A stretch of DNA of 20,541 nucleotides. It comes from Plakobranchus ocellatus. Lineage: Eukaryota; Mollusca; Gastropoda; Plakobranchidae. This document shows positions 9,943 through 18,960 of this stretch, one piece after another (within the stretch, counting starts at the first letter, position 1; each line of letters begins with the position of its first letter). Position numbers and translations under genes: made by a program. The stretch spans positions 603,548 through 624,088 of the forward strand of contig BLXT01005500.1 of assembly GCA_019648995.1 (NCBI GenBank), written 5' to 3'. The notes under the pieces were generated by a model, which searched no databases, was not told where the DNA came from, and worked only from the letters and a program-made list of their open reading frames with translations.

Positions 9943-12900
9943 CTGTGGTAGGAGGGCGAAAGAAATATTACAACGAAAAAGATGTTCATTAATTGTACTG
10001 CAAACATAATTATAATGAAAAAAGAATCTTTTACTCATGTTATTTGGATGCCACGCACAAACATGTAGAATAAATTTGCAACTTTATGGAAACAATGATA
10101 ACTTTAATATATTTCATGAGCTTTTAGTGTAAGTTCAGTATTACTATTTTACTTTTTTGTGAGAAATTTCAGAACAAAAAGTATGGTGGGCATAAGCCAT
10201 TTTCTGAAGAAACAAAGAAAGATCATGGAAATTGGGCAATATTTTCACCCTTAAAGGTCTTCAGCAAAAGGCATTCTTAGAGGATTATAATTAATATAAA
10301 AGACAACAGGAATGTATTGTATTAGTAACAAAATTTCTGTTGTGGATATTCCATTTCTCTGGCACGTAAAAAAATTTGCAGCAGAAACAAATAGAGCAAA
10401 ACAGGACTAAGCTTGACTGACCCTGAGATAAAAGCATGTCTCCTTCATCACCAGATGCGCCAGCGCTCGTCTTCTCCTGCTGCAGCACTGCGGCATCTTT
10501 GAGCCACAGGGGGGAGCTGCGGGTTGACAGCATGTCCACTAGGTGCTTAGACCCATTTTCTAAGCACTGGTACAGAGTGAATGGAAGAAAAATCAACCTC
10601 CATGCAAGCTAAATACTACACAGTGGGGAATGAAATCCATATATAGAAAAACAACTATTTCCTTGAGATTTTTCAGTTGCTCACTTATCATGCTAAAGAT
10701 GCACTGTTACTAAAAAAAATATATATAATAGTAATAATAAAAAAGCTAAACCAGAGCATGCGCTTAGTTTAATAGCTTAAGCGCAAAATGTTCTCCATTG
10801 GCGTGATGAATTACGCCTAAAGCATAATGTTGGCATGTCTGCATGTAGTACCATGACACATCAATAATACAGAGGTTACTCGGTCTCTTTAGACAGGATG
10901 TTGAATAAACGTTTTGGACCGCAAATTGGATACTTGGATTATATCGATAGTAATTTAAAAATGTTCAATGCTATTAAATTGATAAAAAGAGTACATGTCC
11001 GTTGATATCGGATGGATCCAAAGGATAAGACGAAATAATTTTTTTCCTTTCCATCGTCTGTGTTGGGACTAGTGTAGTTGTGTTTTTAGTTTATCTGGGC
11101 ATAGTTGGGTATTTAGTGTAGCGGGAGTGTGGTTGTGTTTTACGTCATTAATTTGGGGGCCCTTTTTAACTCACTCGCTGCCGAGGCCGAACAGTTTCAG
11201 TCTATCTATTTGTACCGCCCGCTGCCAAGACCGAACCCCTTCGGTCTGATAAATAGCACTCTACGGCCTACATTGAACGAAGTGTTTCGGCCTCGGCAGG
11301 CTACGTGCTCTAGTGATATAAATAAGGGAGAAGTGAATTTTTTAAAACTATATAAAAACCCCCGGCAGTCCTCATATTATGACTCTTTAAAGTGTCCGGC
11401 AGCGAGTGAGTTAAGGTTGTTATTGGAGTTTGAGTGTGTGCGTTGTGATTGGTTGGTTAGGCCACAAGACAACGGCAAGTTTGGACTGAGCTGCACACTG
11501 GCAGGATCTTTGGAGGAGTGGGTCACTTTGCACTGAACGCTGGAGGAAGACAGTCCTGGCTACGCGTTGTGGAGGATAGGTCCAGCTCCAAGAGATATTT
11601 TTCATATAATTTCTACAACCCTTTGTTTCTGGGTCTATACTACTTCTATACCCGCATAGGAGCGGCAGTTTGTATTTGAATTTTACTTGAGGCCGTGTGC
11701 CTAGACAGACTGCGCGAGTCTACGGGTTGATGTTTCTCCCGTGAAATGGTGATATCATATAATTTTATAACCAGGGATGTCAGTGGCCTCTGACAAAAAA
11801 GCAGGAAACTTGTATAGTAACAAAGAGTTTTCTCAAAGCTGTAGTTAAAGTATAATTGACTTTTAAGTAATAAAAATAATGCAAAAAGTCGGAAATCCTG
11901 TTTAAATCAGTTAACTGACATCTCTGTATAACTATTACTGTCCTAGCTTCCCTCACGTAAGAGCTGGTGATCTGGTGCTTTGAAATAACTGTGCTCGTGT
12001 CCAAGCTGAGGATTATTGATCCCTGGACATTCTGGATTTTCTCTACTGCCCTTAACAAGCTCCTACTGACAGGATCGTCGATGGATTAATTAGTTAGAAG
12101 CATGTGCATGTGTGAGTGATAGACGTGGGGGTTGTGAAAGTTTCTTTCTCATCTATAAAGTAGTTTTTCGGGGAGAGTTTCCTCGTGGGTGGATTTGTGT
12201 AATAACTTTCTTATCTCCTAACGCATAGGGGATTACATTGTATTGTCGCGTCTACGTGTGTGGACATTTATATTTAGTTCATCTCATATCTATCTCTCTT
12301 CTTCTTTATGTAACTAACCTACTTCTTTATATATTTATCCGTTTTGATAATATAGTTTTTCTGTCGCCTATCCCAGGTGTTCTGCTTCATTAATTGCCTG
12401 AACCTCTTGTTGCAGTCGATGTTATAAAGTTTTCTACCGTGATTGCTGTTTGAGTAAGTTCGTGGCCAGTGTCGTATTTCGTTGTTTATTTTTGTGTGCA
12501 TTCTCCCTGTCCCGTTGACAGGCTGTGGTTGCCCCAACAGTCTGTCGGGATAACTGAACAGGATTTTAGAGGGGCAGCCCGGAAAATGGAATTTCGAGGC
12601 GTTCACTGAAATTTTTCGCAGCGAAAACGGAAAGTTGGCAGGTCTGCTATTTCAAAGAAATAGTGGTACAACCACAAAAAGTTAATGTTAAACAATACGA
12701 AATTTGAAACCCAACTGGGCTCAGGAGCTTTGCACTTTGTTAGACTTCAATGCAGTGATCTTATAGGGTCTAACTTCAGCAATTTAAATATCCTGTATGT
12801 CCAACACAACACTAAATTCCTGACTTTCATGGCTTCGAATCACAAAAGAATTTATGGAGGAAAAAAGGAATTCTTTATTCTAAAATTGTCACTTGAAAAT

Positions 12901-15900
12901 GTATCTTATGTTAGGCTTAATGAGTTTGTTGTCAGATAGCAAAGTTTGAGCAACGTTGTTACAGACTTTCTTTCCTTTTTGCTTTTGTGTCACTTTTTAC
13001 AGACGCATTTTAATACTTCAGAGAGCAAAAAGGTTTTTATAAAATTGAAAATTGTCGCAAAGCAGTTTTAAATAAATAAATATCAAAGACTGTGATTAAT
13101 CAGATGTGATACAATCAGATAAAATGACACCTATATGAAAACATTTCATGTCTCTCTCCAGTGATGCTGACCTGCTTGAAGTGCGGAGGGAGTTGGTCAC
13201 GCAAGCACCGAGCATTCACAGTATGGCAGTACATGTAGAACAATGCACCTTTGCGCCAGTGGAGACATTCTGCCAGTGTGGGACCCAGTACATCATGCGG
13301 CTGCAAGTAACGAAACAGTACAGCAAAAAAACAAAAGACACTGAGACTATAAACCACCATAGAAAACACGGTTATAATATAGTGTTATGATTCTATACTA
13401 TATGTATATAACTTTTCCTGTTAGATTGTCTGTGGTGAGTCACCATATATGATTTGCTATTATGATTGAATATTGAAAACAAACTAGTTATTCAAGAGCA
13501 AACTTTATCTTCCTTGTGTTCATTTCTTATGAACATGCATTCCTTTACATAGGCCTGCCTTTGATTGTATTGTTTCACTTACTCTTTCAGAAACTGGATA
13601 AGAGCAGAACTGCCATCATGAAAGATTTAGCTCCAGTAATTTGAGCTCTCATTTCAGCAAAATGACACTTATCCTTTAAAGGTACAACTCACATTGCCAA
13701 GTCTCATCAGATCAACAAAGATTAACGTTTGCCCTAGCAAGAATAATATTTATATTCTTGTTTAAAATATGAGAGAGAAAGTATGGTTTCCTTGAGGGAG
13801 AAGTACATACGAAGGGGGCTTAACCTTTCCATAAGATATACAATCACATACATCCACTTATAGATCATAAATGAGGCAAAATTAATAAAGTCTTGATTTC
13901 AGTATTTACAGTGGAACATGTTTAAACCAAAATTCTAGGGAGTATGATTTCTATTTTGGTTTAAGCATAGCGCATTAAATAAGTAAGATTAATAAAGGAG
14001 AGTAACCAGATCCCGAAAAAGTAAGTTAAACCAATCCCACCCATCGTCACACCACAATGTGAATGAACATGCCTATCCACAAAGCTTTCTCTCTTTTTGT
14101 ATCCATTTCTCTATCTCCATCTCTTTCCTTTTCAGTTAAGAGTTCTTGTGCCTGTTATCAATGTAGAATAATAGAGCGTTCACAATTTCATTATCGCCTA
14201 AGTAAGTTTTGCGGTCCAGAAGTCTCTATTTTTACAATTTATTCATCATATAAGTTTTCCGGTACTGAAGTTCTCAACAAGAGAGATGGCTTTATTACCG
14301 GCTGTGATGCAATAGTATTTGCTTAGCTTAGCACTGACGGGACCTAGACATGCACGGAGTGTTTGGTAAGGTCCTGCTGCGTAACTGAGTGGTGGAAGAG
14401 AAGGGATGGGCAGGTGTAAGCAGTAGACCTAGACCTAGCCAGACACTGGGCCTGGCCATCTGTAGTGTGAGGTACCGGTAACAGTATTGGATTTGCATGG
14501 AGTAATGTGAGAAAGAAAGGGAAGGGCAAGGTGGGTAAAAAAAAAAGATTTTTTTATGTGTCGGTTGGACAGTGACTGGGTATTCCTGGTAGTTTTTATT
14601 TTGCTTTAGCGATAGTAAGGCAGCCAATGCTTTCGGTTCACTGCATGTCTAATAAGAAAGAATAAGAGAAAAAATGGAAAGCTCTTCAATTTCTTTTTGG
14701 TTTAGCCGTTTTTTCGGTTCAGCCGTTTTCGGTTTAGGTGTGGTCTACTGTACCGTCTCATTTAAGTACCCCAGAATGAAGGCCTCATTTCACTTGTAAA
14801 TCACAGATCTCAGCTTTGGTTGGCAGCTCTGTAAGAGGCTATTCTTTTTTAGAGGGACTAGAAATCAAGTATTGATAAATCATACATTTCATGGCAATAA
14901 CTTTCTTGTATTTATAATGTACTTTGATCCTATAAAGAAGTAAAAAGTAGGTGATTGTAGACAGACAGAAATGCTTACATGGTTGTCAGGAGCTGCCTCC
15001 ACTGCCAAACTTTCCACACTGGACAATGCTTCTGTGGTGAGACAAACATGTATGAAATTAGATAAAGTAGGATGTATTTTGTAATAGATTATTCAGTGTA
15101 TACCAGCTATATTTACCTAAGTGCTGGTGTTAATATATAAACTGTCTTTTGTCTTCCTTAAAATATTAATGAATGAAAAAAAAAGTGAAAATAAAATAAA
15201 AGGTAAGTAAACTGACATGCTTTACAGAAACTAAAAGAAAGACAAGAAGAATTGAAATTGTTTGAAATGATGAGTGAAAAAAAAAAATGAGAAAAAGATT
15301 GACTGTGCGCCTTACCAATAATGTATGAGACACGTTCATAAGCACCTTGAAGCAGAAAGTCATGATCAACCAGGCAACATTCCTCCACATAGGTGAAGTC
15401 TAGAACTAGCTGCACAGGAATGAATGGTTTTAAAAAATTAGACAAACAAGGAAGTCAAGGCAGATGCTAGGACTATGTAAGAGTGTGAATAAATAGTAAA
15501 AACAAAAAACTCAGCCTGGATCATAGAGTAGATTTCTCTTTAGTTGAACCTCCAAATGTTCATATTTACTTATAATTGAGCTTAAACAAAATCTGAAATT
15601 CAATTATCAAAGTGTTCTTATTTCCTTCCATGTAGGAATAACACATTTTTATCATGAATTTTTTACCCCCGCATGATTAAAAAAAAAAAAATTCATAAGG
15701 GGTAGGTGAAAAAAAAATGACTGAACATGAATATTTTCCTCTTTAAAAGATAACTCTCTCTCTTTATGTTCTATTCAGAGTACAGAAGGCACAATGCCAA
15801 AAGATACCTCTACACATAATATCTACCACAACCAAATAAAGAGAGTATCTGTATGACCAATTCAATTCTATGGATGATATTGCAAATCTATGGCAGATAT

Positions 15901-17214
15901 GTATTGTGTCATTGCAAAATGAGAAAACTTGCGATAGGAAAATGTACACGAAAATCCAGAAAATTATTGTGATATTTCAGTGTGGTGCTCTTTAAGCTTT
16001 CCCTTGATGGCAAGGCACTTCTGGCAGTGTTTAATATTAATTTAAATAGTTTAAAGTAGATGATTACTGGGATAATCACATACTTCCTTGGATATAAATT
16101 TTACTTAAATTCTTAAAACATGTCATTGAGCAAACACTAAATGAGTGATATTCAAATGAAAGAGAAAATTCATAATTTTGCTGAAATATTTTCATATTAA
16201 TAATATTGGAGGAAAAGTCAAACCTACAATACCTGAGCAATTTTTTGCAGAACATTCGATAAGACCACAAAACTCAGAGCCTCGCCATCAAAACTGGTGA
16301 CCTCATCAATTAGATTTGAGCATTTGTCATGGTAGATGGTTAGGATTATTTCTTTCTGGTTATTATCTGTAAAATAGAATGTTAATCTTAAATGTTAGTC
16401 ACACACGTATCGACTCATCAATTTTATTCCTAAGTAAACTCAGCATCTCTGCATCTTGTAAAGAAAAAATGGATGAAAAACCTGCACAATGAATAAAACA
16501 GGCAAAAAGTGAAAGCAGGATGAAGGCTTTTGACAAATCCTGAAACACTATTTCATTTTAATGAGGTAATACCTTACATTTGTATCAGCAGAAATGCTTT
16601 CACTCAGCGGAGTTTGATCTGAAAATTGACCCATAAGATTTGTACACTGAAGATGTTCAGATCGGCCGCTTTTGAGCTTTTTTTTTCAGCAACAAATGTT
16701 CATTATCTCAAGAACAATCGAGAACAATTTCTACGGCCCGCCCTTCAAATGAGATTAAGAGAGAAAAAAAACGCTTGAAATGTTTATACAGTCATTTATA
16801 CATTGAGATAAATTTATCTAGAGTAGCATTCACATATTTTAGTTAATACAGCTTAACCTAGTAAAACAACTGTGTTAAAAATACAAAGTTTAAATGAATT
16901 CAACAACTTAAAGATTCTCACAGTTTTTGTAAGTAATTCCTTCTTTGTGTCAATGAACAAGATATTGATTTCAAGTATTTCAAAATTATGTTAAAACAAA
17001 GAATTACTTATCATTTAAGCAATTTAAAAAGGAATAATCTTTTTCCTCAAAAAAAGTAAATATGTTTATTATTACTACATATTACGTGATCATTCCATGT
17101 TGAGAGAAAGTGTGTATAATTCATGAGTTGAACAAACAAAGAGTTTTCGTTTCTGCAAGTATGTACGGAGAGCAACACAGGCAATGGAGAGAGAGAAAGA
17201 GAGAGAGATAGAGA

Positions 17215-17251
<37 letters not shown>

Positions 17252-17273
17252 TGGAGAGGAAAGAGAAAGAGAA

Positions 17274-17345
<72 letters not shown>

Positions 17346-17558
17346 TAACAGAAAAAATGAAAGAGAATTATAATGTAAATTAAAAAAAATATTACTATAG
17401 ATCTACATCTACATTAAAAAGTAAAAACAACCCAAAACGCTCCTCTTAGTCTTACCTTGTGCCTGTTCCTTCTGTGCTTGAATCTCTGATGCTATCTTCT
17501 TACAATATGACAACAACAGGGACTTATACTGCATGTAAGAGCCTGAGCTTGTAGCCAT
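9476..17558 (-). CDS. RIMOC1: RIMOC1 (C5orf51/UPF0600) orthologue, seven coding exons, 374 aa
   Basis: Seven segments join through GT-AG introns with matching phases into one open frame: 17558-17456, 16366-16233, 15409-15316, 15031-14979, 13300-13172, 10566-10422 and 9942-9476 (1125 nt including TAG). I recognise the family from four blocks. These are LDFTYVEECCLVDHDF (residues 82-97), LGPTLAECLHWRKGALFYMYCH (133-154, given by position and key residues W143, R144, C153, H154), DTHLLALMYLGEMCYW (224-239), and a C-terminal helix with YVQAVKGP and EEILQFFENL. In vertebrates the protein is about 290 aa, interacts with RAB7A and the MON1-CCZ1 exchange factor, and supports Rab7 recruitment to damaged mitochondria and their delivery to lysosomes. 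No signal peptide or membrane segment is seen, so it should be cytosolic. The extra length comes mainly from a low-complexity insert at about 240-328. The start ATG has a good context (GAGCCATGG). The identification is from memory of the family; function in this animal is inferred. Confidence 0.9.
10422..10566 (-). CDS. RIMOC1: RIMOC1 coding exon 6 (residues 172-220)
   Basis: The acceptor is CTCTGTACCAG and the donor is CAGG|GTCAGT. The exon has 145 nt. It encodes a helix (CLENGSKHLVDML) followed by a linker with a KTSAGASGDEGD low-complexity stretch. The final G combines with GA of exon 7 to make Gly220, directly ahead of the conserved IYSDTHLLALMY block. Confidence 0.88.
10759..10785. other. 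Stem-loop in RIMOC1 intron 5
   Basis: TGCGCTTA and TAAGCGCA form an 8-bp perfect stem around an 11-nt loop. It sits near a second weaker inverted repeat (GGCGT...ACGCC). It may be a relic of a small DNA element; no function can be assigned. Confidence 0.35.
11061..12539. mobile_element. Solo-LTR-like insertion (about 1.48 kb) in RIMOC1 intron 5
   Basis: The segment begins TGTTGGGACT and ends GCCCCAACA, so its ends form a 7-bp inverted repeat TGTTGGG/CCCAACA with the TG...CA ends expected of an LTR. It is flanked on both sides by the same five bases GTCTG (11056-11060 and 12540-12544), the usual target duplication size for Gypsy or BEL elements. Base composition differs from the neighbouring intron. 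It has no internal coding region and no second LTR, so it would be a solo LTR left by recombination. Subtracting the nested MITE, the original LTR was about 1.23 kb. Orientation and superfamily are unresolved. Confidence 0.6.
11166..11414. mobile_element. TTAA-flanked MITE (piggyBac-type), 249 bp, nested in the LTR
   Basis: TTAACTCACTCGCTGCCG at 11166-11183 is perfectly mirrored by CGGCAGCGAGTGAGTTAA at 11397-11414. TTAA at both edges is the signature target duplication of piggyBac-like transposons, leaving 14-bp terminal inverted repeats CTCACTCGCTGCCG. A second, inner inverted pair, CTGCCGAGGCCGAA (from 11179) and TTCGGCCTCGGCAG (to 11299), lies inside. There is no transposase frame, so it is non-autonomous. 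Confidence 0.85.
12545..13171. other. Remainder of RIMOC1 intron 5, nothing recognised
   Basis: A plus frame of 84 codons (12685-12939) has no family resemblance and probably arises by chance. No further mobile-element ends were identified. Confidence 0.45.
13172..13300 (-). CDS. RIMOC1: RIMOC1 coding exon 5 (residues 129-171)
   Basis: The acceptor is GTTACTTGCAG and the donor is CAG|GTCAGC. The exon has 129 nt, exactly 43 codons. It holds the most diagnostic block of the family, ECLHWRKGALFYMYCH, which matches the vertebrate ECLSWRRGALLYMYCH pattern almost residue for residue. Confidence 0.92.
13909..14750. mobile_element. pogo/Tc1-mariner-type non-autonomous element, 842 bp, in RIMOC1 intron 4
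   Basis: The left end, CAGTGGAACATGTTTAAACC, and the right end (reverse complement CAGTAGACCACACCTAAACC) agree at about 17 of the first 24 positions. TA lies immediately outside both ends (13907-13908 and 14751-14752). CAGT...TAAACC ends with TA target duplication are typical of pogo/Tigger-like elements. Just inside the left end, TTAAACCAAAAT (13922-13933) and ATTTTGGTTTAA (13953-13964) form a 12-bp perfect hairpin stem. Near the right end CGGTTCAGCCGTTTTCGGTT repeats a similar motif. No transposase frame is seen. Confidence 0.65.
14979..15031 (-). CDS. RIMOC1: RIMOC1 coding exon 4 (53 nt, residues 111-128)
   Basis: This short exon lies between acceptor TCTCACCACAG and donor CCAT|GTAAGC. 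It encodes EALSSVESLAVEAAPDNH. It is supported by exact phase fit on both sides and by alignment of the joined product with the family: the residues before the LGPTLAECL block are roughly the same in number as in vertebrates. Confidence 0.8.
15316..15409 (-). CDS. RIMOC1: RIMOC1 coding exon 3 (residues 80-111)
   Basis: The acceptor is CATTCCTGTGCAG and the donor is ATTG|GTAAGG. It encodes the first strongly conserved block of the family (LVLDFTYVEECCLVDHDF), corresponding to the vertebrate LDMTYFEE...LVDEDF segment. The frame stays open into the following intron, but the intron codons do not resemble the family. Confidence 0.88.
15410..16232. other. RIMOC1 intron 2, nothing notable
   Basis: AT-rich intron between coding exons 2 and 3. 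Short frames only and no element ends recognised. Confidence 0.7.
16233..16366 (-). CDS. RIMOC1: RIMOC1 coding exon 2 (residues 35-79)
   Basis: The acceptor is TTCTATTTTACAG and the donor is CAG|GTATTG. The exon length is 134 nt. It completes codon 35 and ends on a codon boundary, in phase with the CTA codon opening the next exon. The encoded stretch is a predicted amphipathic helix region (NNQKEIILTIYHDKCSNLID and following residues), less conserved than the middle of the protein. Confidence 0.85.
17187..17342. repeat. Long (GA)n tract in RIMOC1 intron 1
   Basis: About 155 bp of purine-rich GA repeats with AAAGAG interruptions in the left half and a pure (GA)n run of about 60 bp at 17281-17342. 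In the transcribed sense it is a (TC)n polypyrimidine tract beginning about 115 nt downstream of the exon 1 donor. Confidence 0.95.
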
Positions 17559-17606
17559 GGCTCAAACATCGATTTCAGAGTATGTCTTTGGATGGATAGT
17601 CAGAGC
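17456..17606 (-). CDS. RIMOC1: RIMOC1 exon with start codon (coding 17558-17456)
   Basis: The acceptor before 17606 reads T-rich tract then GATACAG, so about 48 nt of 5' UTR precede the ATG at 17558-17556. The exon encodes residues 1-34 and the first base of codon 35, then a consensus donor (CAAG|GTAAGA). The N-terminus is helical and rich in K, Q and E (QYKSLLLSYCKKIASEIQAQ). An out-of-frame ATG lies 11 nt upstream of the chosen start. The chosen ATG is preferred because it has the better context and leads into the conserved frame. Confidence 0.85.
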
Positions 17607-18380
17607 CTGTATCACACACAAAAAAAAAACATAACTTTTTACTTTGAAAATCAAGTTTACAAGTATGTTAGATAGAGTAAAAGCCAAAACACTAAATAAA
17701 GTGCCAATGGTTTCATCAACTAAACTCAATAACAATTATCCAAGATAACTGAAAAATAATATTTACTCCAAAAATTTTACAAGTTATTTCTGTTTTTAAA
17801 CAAAATCATTATTTTGTATTTAACTGTAAAAAGTCGATTGTCATGATTGATATAAATATCGTTATGTCAAGCATCTGGAATCTTTCTGTAGTTTGTTGTA
17901 GTTTATAACAGTAGGAGTAATGGTAGTAGTAGTGTCTAGTAGTTGCAACAGTAGCAGTAGTTCAGCAGCAGAAGTAATAGTGGTTGTAGTAGTAGCAGTA
18001 GATCAAGTGGCAGTGAGCGTAGCAGGTTATCTAGTAATAGTAGCAGAATCCTATCGGGTGGCTGATGGCACTAGAATCTAAAATTTGAATCTATTAAAAC
18101 TTAGCCTAGATCTAATCTAGATCTTGAATAGCTGCACATAGTTTAGCGTCTTGGCCCAGTCTTGGGATATGAATTTAGATCTGGTTGTCCGATTTGAATC
18201 TCCATAATAAATCTACTACACAATGAAACAGTTTAAGAACGTTGCTTAGCGCTTTATGGTAAACCTCAATCAAAATCTAATCTAAATTAAAATGGACTTA
18301 GGGCCGAGATCTAGAATTTAGATCTAGATGTAGTGACTTACTGAAAATTCATTTTCTGCAACTGCAGAAAACCGGAACAT
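17562..18380 (-). CDS. Candidate upstream ORF completed by splicing (27 codons)
   Basis: If the donor at 18342 joins the acceptor at 17606, an ATG at 18380-18378 opens 13 codons (MFRFSAVAENEFS). It continues 14 codons in the next exon (ALTIHPKTYSEIDV) and stops at TGA 17564-17562, only three bases before the RIMOC1 ATG. Such an arrangement is known in other genes to allow reinitiation or to dampen translation. Here it is a prediction that depends on the inferred first intron. Confidence 0.4.
17909..18048. repeat. Degenerate AGT/AGC trinucleotide-repeat region
   Basis: Repeated GTAGTAGTAG, CAGTAGCAGTAG and CAGCAGCAG motifs with many interruptions over about 140 bp, lying in the inferred 5' UTR intron of RIMOC1. 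Confidence 0.8.
18105..18330. repeat. Cluster of TCTAGATC-type motifs
   Basis: TAGATCTAATCTAGATCTTG at 18109-18126, TTTAGATCTGG near 18175 and GAGATCTAGAATTTAGATCT near 18308 share the AGATCT/TCTAGA core. Far denser than chance, and similar to the motif forming the palindrome at 8401. Confidence 0.6.
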
Positions 18381-18470
18381 GCTTCAGCCAAGGGAGACGC
18401 CTTCTTTTCCAAGAGCGATCACTACGAATGTTTTAAGAAATGGGGCCATCAAAAGATGGTACAGCAGAGG
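18342..18470 (-). other. RIMOC1: Probable 5' non-coding exon of RIMOC1 (upstream end unknown)
   Basis: On the minus strand a perfect donor (TTTTCA|GTAAGT) ends at 18342, about 735 bp upstream of the good acceptor at 17606. Splicing would give a 5' UTR exon. The transcription start cannot be placed; 18470 is a nominal limit. No TATA box is obvious. Support is the donor/acceptor pair and the position only. Confidence 0.5.
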
Positions 18471-18659
18471 TGCTCTAGTGTGAAAATAGACATGTGTTGA
18501 CATAAACAGTTTCAGAATAAGTCCTTAGGCTTTGTTTTATGCTCAAAGATGAAATTATGGTTGTGATCGATGAGCTTTCTTCCGATTTGACTTGAATAAA
18601 AACATCTTTTGAACCATTGAGATTTCTCATTATTTTTTTGCGTATCATATATCAGAGGA

Positions 18660-18932
18660 GGGGGAGCGGTGGCTCATCTGGTAGGGCAGTTGGCTACCAT
18701 CCAAGACGTCCGGGGTTCGATTCTTAGACCGGGCCAAATCAGATTTTCATTGCTCCTCTGTGTCCACCCAACACTAAATGGGTACCTAGGTCTCTTAAGA
18801 CCCGGCGACAGTAAAGGCGGCGAGGAAAGCAATGACAAACTACCTCAAATGCCGTATGCCAAGAACAACCAGGACCCTACTCCTGGTTTCCCGATGCTTG
18901 GACTAAGCGTGGGACCCACTAACTTTACTGTC
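18660..18932 (+). mobile_element. tRNA-derived SINE, about 273 bp
   Basis: The 5' part is tRNA-like: it contains an A box TGGCTCATCTGG (18670-18681, fits TRGYNNANNNGG) and a B box GGTTCGATTC (18714-18723), spaced as in a tRNA. A non-tRNA body follows with a conserved-looking stretch CACCCAACACTAAATGGGTA. TCAGAGGA at 18652-18659 and 18933-18940 is a candidate 8-bp target duplication that sets the limits. The plus frame through it (18669-18980) is fortuitous. The internal promoter would be transcribed by RNA polymerase III. The SINE family is not named. Confidence 0.75.
18670..18723 (+). promoter_or_regulatory. Internal RNA polymerase III promoter (A box and B box) of the SINE
   Basis: A box at 18670-18681 and B box at 18714-18723, with a 32-bp gap, a spacing normal for tRNA genes. 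The tRNA-like region does not fold into a full cloverleaf that I would call a functional tRNA gene. Confidence 0.75.
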
Positions 18933-18960
18933 TCAGAGGAAATGTTAGTACTCATTGCAG

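Noticed and set aside
12319-12606. 95-codon minus frame overlapping the right end of the LTR
   Set aside because: No recognisable domain, and it crosses the LTR boundary and target duplication, so it is unlikely to be a real gene.
13565-13660. Possible extra RIMOC1 exon ending at a GTAAGT donor (minus strand, near 13585)
   Set aside because: The exon 4 to exon 5 junction already joins in phase, and the product without it aligns better with the family length around residues 125-133.
15158-15445. 95-codon minus frame around RIMOC1 exon 3
   Set aside because: This is exon 3 plus flanking intron read through; only 15409-15316 fits the family.
18660-18735. Functional tRNA gene
   Set aside because: Only the A and B boxes are convincing. 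The stems do not pair well and the sequence continues into a SINE body with candidate flanking target duplications.
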